DNA of 64,000 nucleotides from Clostridium sp. C8-1-8 (GCF_009928445.1 NZ_JAABNO010000003.1:310001-374000), one strand, 5' to 3'; shown: positions 9,343 through 18,813, numbered from the stretch's first letter. Numbers and translations are program-made. The notes: a model not told the origin generated them from the sequence alone.

Positions 9343-10110
9343 CTAAATTTCTTTAAACTTTGCGCCAAACATTGCCACCTTCAAATTGTTATCTTTTAGC
9401 AACTGCTTTGCTTTTTTGCAAAGTGCTAGAGAACTAAATATATTTACTATTGGAATTAGCGATAAAAATAGATACATAGCCTTTTTTTCTCGAATTACCT
9501 TGGAGACAAATATCAATCTTACAGTTCCGTTTAATATAAATAGATAGTTTGCCAATGCCAATATAGAAATGATGGCTCCTATTATTATTGATACATAGGC
9601 TGCCATTGGGAAAGTTATAACTATTACTCCAGGTAAAAATGATCCCACCAAAAAACATAGCAAAATAAACTCTACTTGTTCTCTTATAACATAAAGTATT
9701 ACCCCCGCTAAAATAGCATATATTATGTTTATTATAGTGAGATAAATACCAACCTTTGTCAGTCTTAATCCTTTATCTATTCTGCTTAACTCCACTGAAT
9801 CACTACTATTTCCGACTTTCTTAAGCCTTGAATATGGGAAAATATTCATATCCATGATTAAGAGGATATATATTATACCTACTAAAATGCAGAATATCAT
9901 TAAGCCTAAGTTGTCTATAAAATTATGTGGCGTAAATATAATAGCAAACAATGAATAAGCTAGATTAACTACTATAAAGCATACTGATGCTGGAAGTATT
10001 GCTATTAATAGTATAGTTAAATTAAACATGAATTTTTTTAACTTCCTCATAATTATTGAAATCATAAGAAAAAAAATTATTATAATACTTATCAGATTTA
10101 AGAAAATCAT
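9343..10110 (-). CDS. Membrane protein of unknown function
   Basis: This 255-residue protein is strongly hydrophobic, with about seven probable membrane segments. The N-terminus (IFLNLISIIIIFFLMISIIM) is the first, and a charged loop near residues 90-115 (SRLKKVGNSSDSVELSRIDK) divides the protein. The C-terminus is basic. I recognise no family. It stands alone, with its own terminator downstream and a spacing of about 13 bases between GGGGGGA and ATG. Its length and even hydrophobicity argue for a real gene. No catalytic or transport motif is visible. Confidence 0.65.
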   Translation of the reverse strand: MIFLNLISIIIIFFLMISIIMRKLKKFMFNLTILLIAILPASVCFIVVNLAYSLFAIIFTPHNFIDNLGLMIFCILVGIIYILLIMDMNIFPYSRLKKVGNSSDSVELSRIDKGLRLTKVGIYLTIINIIYAILAGVILYVIREQVEFILLCFLVGSFLPGVIVITFPMAAYVSIIIGAIISILALANYLFILNGTVRLIFVSKVIREKKAMYLFLSLIPIVNIFSSLALCKKAKQLLKDNNLKVAMFGAKFKEI

Positions 10111-10253
10111 ATTAATAAAAAGTCCCCCCTATATCTTTTAATGCTAGGCTAATATGATGTATTGATATTATTAATCAGCCTAAAGTTACGTCTGTCCATC
10201 TTACACATATCTATCTTTATAAGTACAAAGCTCCATTTCAAATGATGCTATCA

Positions 10254-10385
10254 TTATGATTTACTAGTAAAAAATGACTTTATATAGTTTGTTAACATAC
10301 CTATTTTACTGTTCGGATAAACCTTGGCAGAAACAACTAAAACTACAAGCAAAATTACTATTGCTAATATATCTTTATAATCCAT
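10254..10385 (-). CDS. Small single-span membrane peptide, 43 residues
   Basis: The ATG at 10385 follows AAGGAG with an 8-base spacer. The product begins MDYKDILAIVILLVVLVV, a short acidic start followed directly by one membrane segment, and ends with a basic tail (KSFFTSKS). This shape is shared by many small membrane peptides, including type I toxins, holin-like peptides and regulatory microproteins. I see no antisense RNA promoter that would mark it as a toxin. The good ribosome site is the main support. Confidence 0.5.
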   Translation of the reverse strand: MDYKDILAIVILLVVLVVSAKVYPNSKIGMLTNYIKSFFTSKS

Positions 10386-10498
10386 TGCTATTACTCCTTA
10401 AAAATTATAATTAAATCATTGTATCACTATTTTATCTTAACGCTTAAGCACATTATATTGTTAGTAGATTACTCCCAATACATATTATACCATTAAAA

Positions 10499-10528
10499 AA
10501 ACTCACTGGAACTGCCTTCAGTGAGTTT
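10499..10528 (-). terminator. Hairpin AAACTCACTG / CAGTGAGTTT
   Basis: A 10-bp perfect stem lies next to T and A runs on both sides, so it could work in either direction. It lies downstream of the 10609-11698 region and resembles the terminator at 17221-17256. Confidence 0.6.
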
Positions 10529-10608
10529 CTTGAATATTTTCATTTTCTAATAATTATAAGAAAAATATTGTATTGCATATGTTTTTATAATTAGCCTTAA
10601 ACAAGTGG

Positions 10609-10761
10609 TTATTGTATTCTAATAAAACTTTTTAAAAACCTTGCTCTTTCAATGGCTTTGGTAGCTTTCTACCAATTTAAACTGATTACTGCTTCTTTAG
10701 GATATTTATCGTTATTTTCAAACCATGACCATGAAATAGGCCAAACATCATTTTGCGGTGC
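10609..10761 (-). pseudogene. C-terminal remnant of a second copy of the terpene-cyclase-fold gene
   Basis: Just past the stop of the neighbouring gene, the minus strand reads WPISWSWFENNDKYPKEAV, then ISLNW, stop, KATKAIERARFLKSF. This aligns with that gene's own C-terminus (WSITWDWADYPEQW, ISKNWWKANVILRNLTYLKEF). The second Trp of the WW pair has become TAG. Only about 50 codons remain. The simplest reading is a tandem duplicate, or a 3' end left by recombination, that has decayed. Confidence 0.7.
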
Positions 10762-10765
10762 TTTC

Positions 10766-11698
10766 TTATAAGCTGTTAAACTCTTTAAGATAGGTTAAGT
10801 TTCTTAAAATCACATTAGCTTTCCACCAGTTTTTGCTTATTGCCCACTGTTCAGGATAATCAGCCCAGTCCCAGGTTATTGACCATGTGCCTTCTGAACT
10901 CAAGGTATCTATAATAAAATCAACTTCGTAATCTGAAAGTTCCTTATTGTCCATGTAAAAAACACTGTTAGGAGTAATCATAAATTGTGAAGGCTTGCAC
11001 AAATAAGTATCCTTCCAAGCTGCTTTATCTTGTCCAATTGTTACTTTCACCTTATGCTTTAGCCTGTGAAGCATCTTATCAGCGCTGAAAAGTTCTGTTA
11101 CTCCAGCCCTTATACAATACTCATAAAATCTAATAAAACAATCTATTTCGTGCATGCTCTCTACATTATCAGTATTTAAAAATAAATCAACCGCTTTTTC
11201 TGCTATTTCAAATGCCAATTTATAAAGCTTTGTTTCCTTATCTGCAAAGTATAAAATAAAACCAACAAGAGCTATTGTTGGATTGTAGCCCCAGCTTTCA
11301 ATTACATTTTCTCCATAAGTCCACCAGGGCGCATGGGGATAGTCATTATTACTAGGTGTTGCCGCAAGCCAGTAACCCTCTTTAAAGTCTTGCTTACTAT
11401 CCAAATATCTCAATATATCTTTAACTATTTCATTGTTTTTGTCTGTAACTTCTAATTCATGCAAAATCTCAGTAGCACACCAAGTTGAAATAGGAGTAGA
11501 ATATATATTCCAGCTATCAGCTTCAAGTGCATGGGCAAAACCACCATCTGTATTCTGATAGGCCTTTAAAGCAGCTAATACCTCGTCTTTATTTCCTTGT
11601 TCAAAATGGTATTTCCATCTTGCTAGGTCTAAGGGCCTTGCATTCCTATACATCCAATTTTTTATTTGTTCAAATTGTTCTTTACTAAGTTTATCCAT
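10766..11698 (-). CDS. Terpene-cyclase/prenyltransferase-fold (alpha-alpha barrel) protein
   Basis: This 310-residue protein shows repeated features of the alpha/alpha toroid fold: KAYQNTDGGFAHALEADS (about 44-61) and the later Trp-rich GTWSITWDWADYP near 270. No DxDD or DDxxD catalytic motif is evident, so a working cyclase is doubtful. Bacillus and Clostridium genomes carry many such uncharacterised proteins. It starts at ATG behind TTGAGGTGATATT and follows the AraC-type gene by 60 bases, so the two may be co-transcribed. The remnant of a paralogue lies immediately downstream. Confidence 0.75.
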   Translation of the reverse strand: MDKLSKEQFEQIKNWMYRNARPLDLARWKYHFEQGNKDEVLAALKAYQNTDGGFAHALEADSWNIYSTPISTWCATEILHELEVTDKNNEIVKDILRYLDSKQDFKEGYWLAATPSNNDYPHAPWWTYGENVIESWGYNPTIALVGFILYFADKETKLYKLAFEIAEKAVDLFLNTDNVESMHEIDCFIRFYEYCIRAGVTELFSADKMLHRLKHKVKVTIGQDKAAWKDTYLCKPSQFMITPNSVFYMDNKELSDYEVDFIIDTLSSEGTWSITWDWADYPEQWAISKNWWKANVILRNLTYLKEFNSL

Positions 11699-11758
11699 AA
11701 TATCACCTCAAAACTATTCTATTAGAATCATCATTCACTGTATTGTAAAAATACGACA

Positions 11759-12598
11759 TCATCTTTTATTAAAAGCAACAGCTCTGGCATCTCTTGGAGT
11801 CATACTATGATACTTTTTAAAGTCTCTAAGCAGATGAGCTTGATCAACATAAGCATATTTAGAAACTAAGTCTTGAATGCTTATGCTATTACCTCTTACG
11901 ATATCCTGCCAAAGATATTGATAACGTATTAGCCCTGAAAGCTTCTTTGGTGATACCCCTACATATTCTAAAAACAACCTTTCGAGCTGCCTCTGACTAA
12001 TAGTTGTAAACTCCATAATCTCACTAATGTTTGCTGTACCTTTTGACTGCAGTATCTTATACACAGCATTCATCAAATTACTGTTTTGCTTATTTATACT
12101 AAGCCTTTTGAGAAGATAATGCTCTACCCTTTCTACTTTATCAACGATACAGGTGCTAGCTAATAATATGTTTTCCAAATCCCTTTTAAGGTTTTTAAAA
12201 TAAACTTCAGTTTCAGTAAATGTATTTAATGCCTTATTCATAGCTTCGTCAGAAAATAGAGTTACAGCCCAGCAGTAAAACCTAATAGCAAAACTTGATA
12301 TTGTAGCTGAACTTTCCTGCTTTTCTGTAGTAAATGAGGTATCATTTATTCCACAAAACATATCCGTAAGCTGATTATTGCTTATATCTATATCAAAGAT
12401 AATATCCATACAGGTATCAGGAGTCACAAGGCTACTTTCTAATTTTGATGAAGGATTATCTATGTAAGGTTTTGGAGTACCCCAGAAGCAACGAATATAG
12501 GGCTTTAAATCTTTGCAAGGCTCTATTTCAACATAGGTTTCATCTCTGTTAAAGGGAGTTGCCGTGATCGGATAATAAATGTCACTAAGTTTAAACAT
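11759..12598 (-). CDS. AraC-family transcriptional regulator
   Basis: This 279-residue protein has a C-terminal AraC double helix-turn-helix at about residues 170-275 (NISEIMEFTTISQRQLERLF, then the second-helix region ending HSMTPRDARA). The N-terminal half resembles the DUF6597-type sensor found on many AraC regulators, with the typical motif ILEPCKDLKPYIRCFW-like EIEPCKDLKPYIRCFWG. It may control the downstream cyclase-fold gene. The ligand is unknown. Confidence 0.88.
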   Translation of the reverse strand: MFKLSDIYYPITATPFNRDETYVEIEPCKDLKPYIRCFWGTPKPYIDNPSSKLESSLVTPDTCMDIIFDIDISNNQLTDMFCGINDTSFTTEKQESSATISSFAIRFYCWAVTLFSDEAMNKALNTFTETEVYFKNLKRDLENILLASTCIVDKVERVEHYLLKRLSINKQNSNLMNAVYKILQSKGTANISEIMEFTTISQRQLERLFLEYVGVSPKKLSGLIRYQYLWQDIVRGNSISIQDLVSKYAYVDQAHLLRDFKKYHSMTPRDARAVAFNKR

Positions 12599-12819
12599 GT
12601 AGTAGCACCATCCTGAGTATATATTTCATCAACTTTCAAACATTATATACATATCATACCATAGCCAATTAAGTTATCTAATGTAATTAGTTATATATTT
12701 AAAATTTTATAGATATTTCAACTTATTTTTTTTTAAAGAGATTTGCATAGAAAAGTAGTTAACTAGAGAAAAATCAACAATTTTAACTAATTTTGCAATT
12801 TAGAATAGTAAAATAAAGA

Positions 12820-12848
12820 TTGAGAGAACTTTTAATAGGTTCTCTCAA
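12820..12848 (-). terminator. Hairpin after the TPR regulator
   Basis: The 10-bp stem TTGAGAGAAC/GTTCTCTCAA has a 9-base loop and is followed on the minus strand by TCTTTATTTT. The spacer 12599-12819 shows no gene. Confidence 0.65.
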
Positions 12849-12929
12849 AAATAGAATTGATATATTTTATCTATACATATAGGAGAGACATGTTACATCT
12901 ATATCTTTGTATTATAATTATTTTTGCTA

Positions 12930-14132
12930 TTACTCTGATAAAAAGCCTTTGTTTATGGGTAAGAGAAAGTAATCAGGCATATTAATAAATCTACTCGCAA
13001 ATTCTTTAATTTTATTATAATCTTTCATTTTTTCATATATCGATATTATATCTCTATAATTTTCATACATCATATTAAATTGTTGAAATTCTTCAGCTAT
13101 ATCTATTGCCAACTGAAATACCATTATACTTTCTTCTATGTAACCAAGTTTGTATAACACTCTGCCTTTAGTATTTAAAGTATTAGCTAGTGTTTTCTTG
13201 TCGACTTTATTTTTTAATAACTGTGCTTTAGATATATATTCTAAGCTTTTATCGTATTTTTCAATCTCATAATAATATTCACCTATATTATTATATAAAT
13301 ATGATAATAGAATATCATCTGAATCTGCTATTTCATTAACTAAAGTAAAATATTCATCTATTGCTTCTTTATAATTCTTTAGTGACTTTAAGACATTAGC
13401 CTTAATTAATCTAGCATTTCTAACAAATGACACAGGAGCATTATTAGATTTATCTAAAATAGACTTATCTAAAACTTCTAAACATTTATCATATTCTTTA
13501 GTTTGTACATAAACCAAAGCTAGGTCATGATTGCCCCAAAAAAATGTTTCTTTTAACTTCTCATTCTTATAGGAATATGCTACTGCTTGACTAAAATAAT
13601 AAACAGCTTCATCATAAATACTCCTCTTTAATTTGCATAACCCAAGCTGCTTATAAATATAGGCTTGTTCATCTTCATCTTTAAGTTCTTTATACTTTCC
13701 AAGAGCATCAGTATATTTAATAAATCCATTATAATAATCTTTCTCCCTTAGATACTCTTCCCCATCTAACTTATATAGTAAAGCTAATGAATCATCTAGA
13801 TTAAACCTGTCAGCGATTTCTATTAGTTTTTCATAATCTTTATGATTATTTTTATTATTTTTTAATATTTTCTCTATGTAATATCTAGCATCCTCCTCTG
13901 GCTGCCTTGAAAAATATTCATCATCAATATCAAGGTTTACAGATTTTTTACTGGCAATTTCTTTAAATCTTGATACTAACTTTTGTGAACTAGCTTTACT
14001 GACATTTCTTTTTCCGCTCTCCATCATACTTATGAAAGCTCTAGTCATATTTGGTGATTCTAGATCAGATTGATTAACGCTAAACCTATTTCTCATTAGT
14101 TTGATCTTTTTATTTGGACCATAAAAATTCAC
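12930..14132 (-). CDS. XRE-type HTH regulator with TPR repeats (RRNPP-like)
   Basis: This 400-residue protein starts at GTG, 7 bases after AGAGGT. The first 60 residues form a helix-turn-helix (QSDLESPNMTRAFISMMESG region). The rest is a series of TPR-like helical repeats (for example YDEAVYYFSQAVAYSYKNE, YDKSLEYISKAQLLKNK and YIEESIMVFQLAIDIAEEF). This architecture is that of the peptide-sensing RRNPP regulators and of a large clostridial group of XRE/TPR proteins. A signal peptide gene normally lies next to such regulators. None is convincing here; the only candidate is the weak ORF at 14220-14300. Confidence 0.85.
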   Translation of the reverse strand: MNFYGPNKKIKLMRNRFSVNQSDLESPNMTRAFISMMESGKRNVSKASSQKLVSRFKEIASKKSVNLDIDDEYFSRQPEEDARYYIEKILKNNKNNHKDYEKLIEIADRFNLDDSLALLYKLDGEEYLREKDYYNGFIKYTDALGKYKELKDEDEQAYIYKQLGLCKLKRSIYDEAVYYFSQAVAYSYKNEKLKETFFWGNHDLALVYVQTKEYDKCLEVLDKSILDKSNNAPVSFVRNARLIKANVLKSLKNYKEAIDEYFTLVNEIADSDDILLSYLYNNIGEYYYEIEKYDKSLEYISKAQLLKNKVDKKTLANTLNTKGRVLYKLGYIEESIMVFQLAIDIAEEFQQFNMMYENYRDIISIYEKMKDYNKIKEFASRFINMPDYFLLPINKGFLSE

Positions 14133-14219
14133 GTAATATACCTCTTTTCACTTGATATATTTATACATTTAATTATAAGTATCCAATAACCTTTGTGCAA
14201 TAAAATACAAAAATGTTAA

Positions 14220-14300
14220 TTACACCAACCAGTATTCAAGGCTTGTAATACTCAATTCTCCAGAATTAAATAGTAAATATGTGATAAGAAACTCTGTCAT
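14220..14300 (-). other. Weak 26-residue ORF upstream of the TPR regulator
   Basis: MTEFLITYLLFNSGELS begins the product and it ends LEYWLV. The ribosome site (TTGAAGATAAT) is poor and the N-terminus is acidic, not basic as in most exported quorum peptides. It is listed only because a signal peptide would be expected next to an RRNPP-type regulator. Confidence 0.15.
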
Positions 14301-14369
14301 ATTATCTTCAAATTAGTATCTTCTTTGATTATATTGCAGATTATATTTTACAATTTAATTCACATACAA

Positions 14370-14397
14370 AAAGAAGCCCTTAATCCAGAGCTTCTTT
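14370..14397 (-). terminator. Hairpin after the DUF3892 gene
   Basis: AAAGAAGC (14370-14377) pairs with GCTTCTTT (14390-14397). On the minus strand T residues continue after the stem. It sits directly after the gene stop. Confidence 0.6.
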
Positions 14398-14407
14398 CTT
14401 AAATACT

Positions 14408-14686
14408 TTATTGAAAATATTGCTTCAAGTCTACCTTATCGTCCCTTACTTCAGTCTGAGGTAGATTGTTCTCACCATCTTCTCCTTCTGTTAGGCACTG
14501 AAGGTAGTCTTCCCCAGTGCTATCTGTTACTATCTCTACATCTTTAATTACACCTTGCTTTGCAAAGCCAACTGCATCGCTAGTAGAGATTTCATCTCCA
14601 TTGTCCAGTTCATAGGATATTACTTTACCCTTTTCATTTTTTATGATTCTTACTATTGTGTGTCCAAGTCTTGTATCTATAGTCAT
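14408..14686 (-). CDS. DUF3892 domain protein
   Basis: This 92-residue soluble protein matches the DUF3892 pattern: an N-terminal strand VRIIKNEKGKVISYELDNG, then ISTSDAVGFAKQGVIKDVEIV, and GEDYLQCLTEG with a short acidic tail. The function of the family is unknown. It has a good ribosome site (GAAAGGAATGAGAAT) and its own terminator, so it is a single-gene unit. It is not obviously linked to the TPR regulator 276 bases further on. Confidence 0.75.
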   Translation of the reverse strand: MTIDTRLGHTIVRIIKNEKGKVISYELDNGDEISTSDAVGFAKQGVIKDVEIVTDSTGEDYLQCLTEGEDGENNLPQTEVRDDKVDLKQYFQ

Positions 14687-15288
14687 ATTCTCATTCCTTT
14701 CATAACTTAATACATATTAAGTTTAAGCATTTATTTGATGCCTATACGTAATCCTAATTAATTTATTATGATTTCCTTAAACTACTAGTTTTACTTTCAT
14801 TATTATAGATTTTCGTTATTTAGAAGTATTTATACAGTTTAGATCGTTTATGTCTAATACCAGGTAATATTATAGTTTCCTAAATAGCTATAAATTAAAA
14901 CTCGGTTACATTGTTAAGGCTATAACTTTCACTAATATATATGTTTAAAAATTCCTAATAACCCTGTTCATCAAAACTCCTCTATACTCCTACGTAACAC
15001 AGACAATTGGCAAATATTTAATAAAATTTGACATTATCTTAATGTTATTATAAGCTCAAAACATAATTAAAAATGATGGTTTTTATTCATATAAAAAGAT
15101 GTACTACTTTAAAATGAAATCAAAATAAAGCTTCGTACATTCATCAAAAGTTTTATTTTTATTTCAAGAATTAAGATAGTATGTCTGTTCAAAGGAATAG
15201 ATATTAGCTATCTTTTACACTAAGATAAAAAATCTTTCTTTAGATAATTTGTTTAATGAATATTTTTAGAATATAGATTGAGGTTAGC
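14687..15288. other. Spacer between divergent genes, with a short family A repeat at 15101-15145
   Basis: AGATGTACTACTTT (from 15105) and an inverted end TAAAGCTTCGTACATT lie about 30 bases apart, which looks like an internally deleted family A element. The rest is AT-rich and must hold the divergent promoters of the DUF3892 and lysR genes. I see no gene. Confidence 0.45.
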
Positions 15289-16164
15289 ATGAATATTGAA
15301 AAGATAAAGTATTTTATTGATCTTGTAGAATGTAGAAATTTTACAGATACAGCAAAAAAAAATTATGTATCACAGACTACTATTAGTCAGCATATTGCAT
15401 CCCTTGAAAAGGAATTTGGAATGCAGCTTTTTGACAGAAAACAAATTCCTATTGAGCCCACTGAGGCTGGATGGCTATTTTACGGTGAATCGGTGATACT
15501 TTGGAAGCAGTACAATACTATGAAGGCTAAAATGGAAAATTATCAAAAGGATCATACCCAAACCTTAGCCATAGAGTATGCTGCAGTAACAGATATCAAA
15601 AGTATATTAAAATTTATTCCACCTTTTAAAGAGAATAATCCCAATATTAAAATTGAGCTAAATAAAGTTTTACTGAAAGATGTATCAGAATTTCTTCAAA
15701 AAGGAATATATGATGTCGCAATAGCCTTCGACTCTGAGTTTAAAGGAAAAGAGGATATTTTAACAAAGACCTTATATAGTGGAAGTTATTATGCTGTTGT
15801 GTACAAGCACCACCCCCTATATAATAATTCCTCTATCTCAAAGGAAGAGCTATATGGTTACCCTCTTGTGATGCTCAGCCCAGAAGCCATCGGTAATTCT
15901 TATTATTTAATGATAGAGAATGCCATAGAGGATGGCTACGAACCTAATATACTTAGAACTGCAGATGATGTTGAAACAGAGCTATTTTACATAGTAACAG
16001 ATAACCTAATTGGATTTTTCCCAGAGAATTATAATCTTACATATATGAGAGATGAAGTACGTTTAATCCCTCTTCAAGACTCTCACCATACCTTTAAGAT
16101 AGAAATAGGCTACTTAAAGGACAACAAAAACCCTGCATTGAAACTATTCCTAAATCAACTATAA
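15289..16164 (+). CDS. LysR-family transcriptional regulator
   Basis: This 291-residue protein has the normal LysR size. The N-terminal helix-turn-helix is clear: KYFIDLVECRNFTDTAKKNYVSQTTISQHIASLEKEFG, split here as FTDTAKKNYVSQTTISQHI followed by SLEKEFGMQLFDR. A LysR-substrate-type effector domain fills residues about 90-290. The start is ATG behind GAGGTTAGC. The NmrA-type reductase gene lies about 100 bases downstream in the same direction and is the likely target. The effector is unknown. Confidence 0.93.
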   Translation: MNIEKIKYFIDLVECRNFTDTAKKNYVSQTTISQHIASLEKEFGMQLFDRKQIPIEPTEAGWLFYGESVILWKQYNTMKAKMENYQKDHTQTLAIEYAAVTDIKSILKFIPPFKENNPNIKIELNKVLLKDVSEFLQKGIYDVAIAFDSEFKGKEDILTKTLYSGSYYAVVYKHHPLYNNSSISKEELYGYPLVMLSPEAIGNSYYLMIENAIEDGYEPNILRTADDVETELFYIVTDNLIGFFPENYNLTYMRDEVRLIPLQDSHHTFKIEIGYLKDNKNPALKLFLNQL

Positions 16165-16268
16165 ATTGGTTTTTCCAATGGCTCATAGCTTTTTTGTATT
16201 GGACTTTAGTTATTTTTTAACATAACATAATATTATAAACTTGTAAAAAGAAAGGTGTGTTGTATATT

Positions 16269-17210
16269 ATGGGTAAACTTTTATTAACTGGAGTAGATGG
16301 AAACTTAGGAAAGCAAGCTGCTGATTATTTATTAGAATTAGTTGGTAAGGATCAAGTAATTTTTTGCGGATATAATCCAGCATCCTTAGAGGCTTATAAG
16401 GCACAAGGCATAGAAACTCATGTAACTAACTTTAATACAATGGATGGTCTTGAAGAAGCTTTTGCTGGAGCAGATAAATTAGCTTTAATATCGATGCCTT
16501 TTGTTGGTAAGAAGCGCCAAAATGCACATAAAAACGTTGTAGACGCTGCTAAAAAAGCTGGTGTAAAGCAAGTTATATATACTTCATTGGTAAATGCTGC
16601 TGATGAAACAAATCCAAGTATTGAAAAGATTGACCATGCATATACTGAAGCTTACATAAAAAGCGTTGGATTAGATTATATGTTCCTTAGAAATTCACAA
16701 TATGCTGAAGCTATGATAACAAATTATTTCACCTTTGTAAAAATGAATCAACCATTACAAAACAGCCAAGGTGATGGAAAAATGGCATATATATCTCGTA
16801 AGGACTGTGCAAAAGCAGTAGCTTATGCCCTAGCTTCAAAGGACTATCATGAAGCTATACTTAATATCAATGGAGCTGAATTAATGACTATGGCAGACTT
16901 CGTAGCATATGGAAATGCAGCTACTGGCAATACTGTAACTTATAAAGCTATCACTGATGAAGAAAACTATGCTATTTTTGATGCAATGGGAGTTCCAAGA
17001 ACAACTGATGGTACCTTTAAAAAGGACTCTGAAGCACCATTCTCTTCTGAAGGTATGGTTACATTTGCTCAAGCAATTCGCTTAGGAAAAATGGATTCCT
17101 TCACTGATGACTTTAAGAAACTTACTGGACAAGATCCAATTACTGTTAAATACATGTTTGAACATGCAGCTGACTTCCAAGTTGGTGAACGTCATTCATT
17201 AGATGCTTAG
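16269..17210 (+). CDS. NmrA/QorB-like NAD(P)-binding oxidoreductase (SDR superfamily)
   Basis: This 313-residue protein begins with a Rossmann-fold GKLLLTGVDGNLGKQ, close to the GxxGxxG pattern, and has DAAKKAGVKQVIYTSL near residue 95, as in NmrA and the quinone reductase QorB. It probably uses NAD(P)H or senses its redox state; the substrate is unknown. I chose ATG 16269. A GTG at 16257 sits too close to AAAGG to be a start, and a TTG at 16260 cannot be ruled out. A strong terminator follows. The lysR gene upstream is the likely regulator. Confidence 0.88.
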   Translation: MGKLLLTGVDGNLGKQAADYLLELVGKDQVIFCGYNPASLEAYKAQGIETHVTNFNTMDGLEEAFAGADKLALISMPFVGKKRQNAHKNVVDAAKKAGVKQVIYTSLVNAADETNPSIEKIDHAYTEAYIKSVGLDYMFLRNSQYAEAMITNYFTFVKMNQPLQNSQGDGKMAYISRKDCAKAVAYALASKDYHEAILNINGAELMTMADFVAYGNAATGNTVTYKAITDEENYAIFDAMGVPRTTDGTFKKDSEAPFSSEGMVTFAQAIRLGKMDSFTDDFKKLTGQDPITVKYMFEHAADFQVGERHSLDA

Positions 17211-17220
17211 TATCATTATA

Positions 17221-17256
17221 AAAAATCTCACTGAAGGCTTCAGTGAGATTTTTTTC
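17221..17256 (+). terminator. Strong hairpin with T-run after the NmrA-like gene
   Basis: AATCTCACTGAA pairs with TTCAGTGAGATT around a short loop and is followed by TTTTT. It is a textbook intrinsic terminator. Confidence 0.8.
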
Positions 17257-17500
17257 GTACAGCAATACTCTATGGATTAGAAGTTAGGTAAAACCTCCAA
17301 GTATATTGACAATTTCCTTAAGTTAGTGGATAGTAATAAATAAAAGTATTAATAAAAAGGATATATAAAACATATAAAAGAAGTATAATTGTACAGATAT
17401 TTGCCAAATAATTTAAATATATTCTTATTAGAATGGGTAGATTAACAATTGGCCATAAATTATTAGAAGTAAATTTTATTTATCCTTAGAGAGGTGTACT

Positions 17501-18439
17501 ATGATAGCTGAAAAGAGGCTAGCTGAAAAAAGATTAACAGAAGCTTATAAAAATGCCAAAGTAGAATACTTTGATAGAAACTCTAAATATATATTTTTTA
17601 GTGATTGTCATAGAGGCGATTGTACACCCTCCGATGAATTCGCAAAAAATCAAAATATCTTTTTATTCGCCTTAGAGCACTATTATAGAAATGGCTTTAC
17701 TTATGTAGAACTAGGTGATGGAGACGAACTTTGGGAACACTCCAACTTTAAACACATAAGATTAGCTCATGATGAAGTATACACACTAATAAAGAAGTAT
17801 TTTGATGATAATAGATTTATCATGCTATATGGAAACCACAATATACATTTAAAATATAAGGACTTTGTTGAGAAAAACTTTTATAAATTCTATGATGAGT
17901 ATAATGAGGAAGAAATAGAGCTATTTCCTGGATTAACACCCTATGAATCAGTAGTATTTAGGCATAAATATACTGGCCAGGAAATACTAGCTGTTCACGG
18001 TCATCAAGGTGATAGAATGAACGATAGACTATGGCATTTTAACATGATAACAGTAAGATACTTTTGGAAATTTCTTCACTCCGTTGGCTTTATAAATCCT
18101 GCAAGTCCTGTAAAAAACGCAGAGAAAATTCATAAAATCGAACGTATTTATGGTAATTGGATAAAAAAGAATAAAACAATGATTATATGTGGTCATACTC
18201 ATAGACCACACTTTCCAAAGGCCCATGAATTACCTTATTTTAATGACGGCTCCTGCGTTAGAGCAAGTGGAATACAAGGTATTGAAATAGAAGACGGAAA
18301 GATACTGCTGATTGAATGGCGAATAAGAACTGACGAATCCGGCGATCTTCATATCAAGCGAAAGGTATTAAGAGGACCTGAACCTATAGAAAACTTTGAT
18401 TTAAGAAATAAACAAATTGATAGAGAAACCTATTTATAG
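17501..18439 (+). CDS. Metallophosphoesterase (calcineurin-like)
   Basis: This 312-residue protein has the five metal-binding blocks of the family: FSDCHRGD near 32, GDGDELWEH near 75 (GDxxD-like), YGNHN near 109, VHGHQGD near 164 and CGHTHRP near 228. The spacing resembles the UDP-2,3-diacylglucosamine hydrolase and Ser/Thr phosphatase-like group. The substrate is not evident. The start ATG follows GAGAGGTGTACT. It stands alone, with no partner gene. Confidence 0.9.
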   Translation: MIAEKRLAEKRLTEAYKNAKVEYFDRNSKYIFFSDCHRGDCTPSDEFAKNQNIFLFALEHYYRNGFTYVELGDGDELWEHSNFKHIRLAHDEVYTLIKKYFDDNRFIMLYGNHNIHLKYKDFVEKNFYKFYDEYNEEEIELFPGLTPYESVVFRHKYTGQEILAVHGHQGDRMNDRLWHFNMITVRYFWKFLHSVGFINPASPVKNAEKIHKIERIYGNWIKKNKTMIICGHTHRPHFPKAHELPYFNDGSCVRASGIQGIEIEDGKILLIEWRIRTDESGDLHIKRKVLRGPEPIENFDLRNKQIDRETYL

Positions 18440-18477
18440 ATGCAACAATACTTATAATATCAAGAGCTCACTTCTTG

Positions 18478-18632
18478 TCTAAGACGAACTTTGAGAGTAG
18501 ATTGCCAATAGAAGTGGTACTGATATATAAAGTTATTGCAGCATAATAATTAAAAACTATATTGTAAGAAAAGTATTCGCAAAGTTTAATATAGTCATGA
18601 ATAAAGAAATAACTAAAGCTTTTATTCATGAC
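18478..18632. repeat. Degenerate family A end plus a 12-bp inverted repeat
   Basis: The right end AGAAGTGGTACTGATA near 18524 resembles family A, with a decayed left part. At 18594-18605, GTCATGAATAAA pairs with TTTATTCATGAC (18621-18632), a possible weak terminator of the phosphoesterase gene. No gene is seen in 18440-18813. Confidence 0.4.
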
Positions 18633-18813
18633 TTATGTTTTGCCCTATATTCATAATGCTGTTCAATTTAAGTGTTTATGAAGTTTTAGCAATCCTAGTA
18701 AACTTAGAATGAAGTGACTTTTTAACCATACTACTTTTCTAAAGGTATGTTAATAAACTATAGAAGGTAATATATCCTCGCCTTAATTCACTAGAATTAT
18801 AGGCTTCGTAATT

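Noticed and set aside
9434-9658. 74-codon minus-strand frame overlapping the membrane protein gene
   Set aside because: It lies in another frame within the hydrophobic 255-residue protein and has no independent support.
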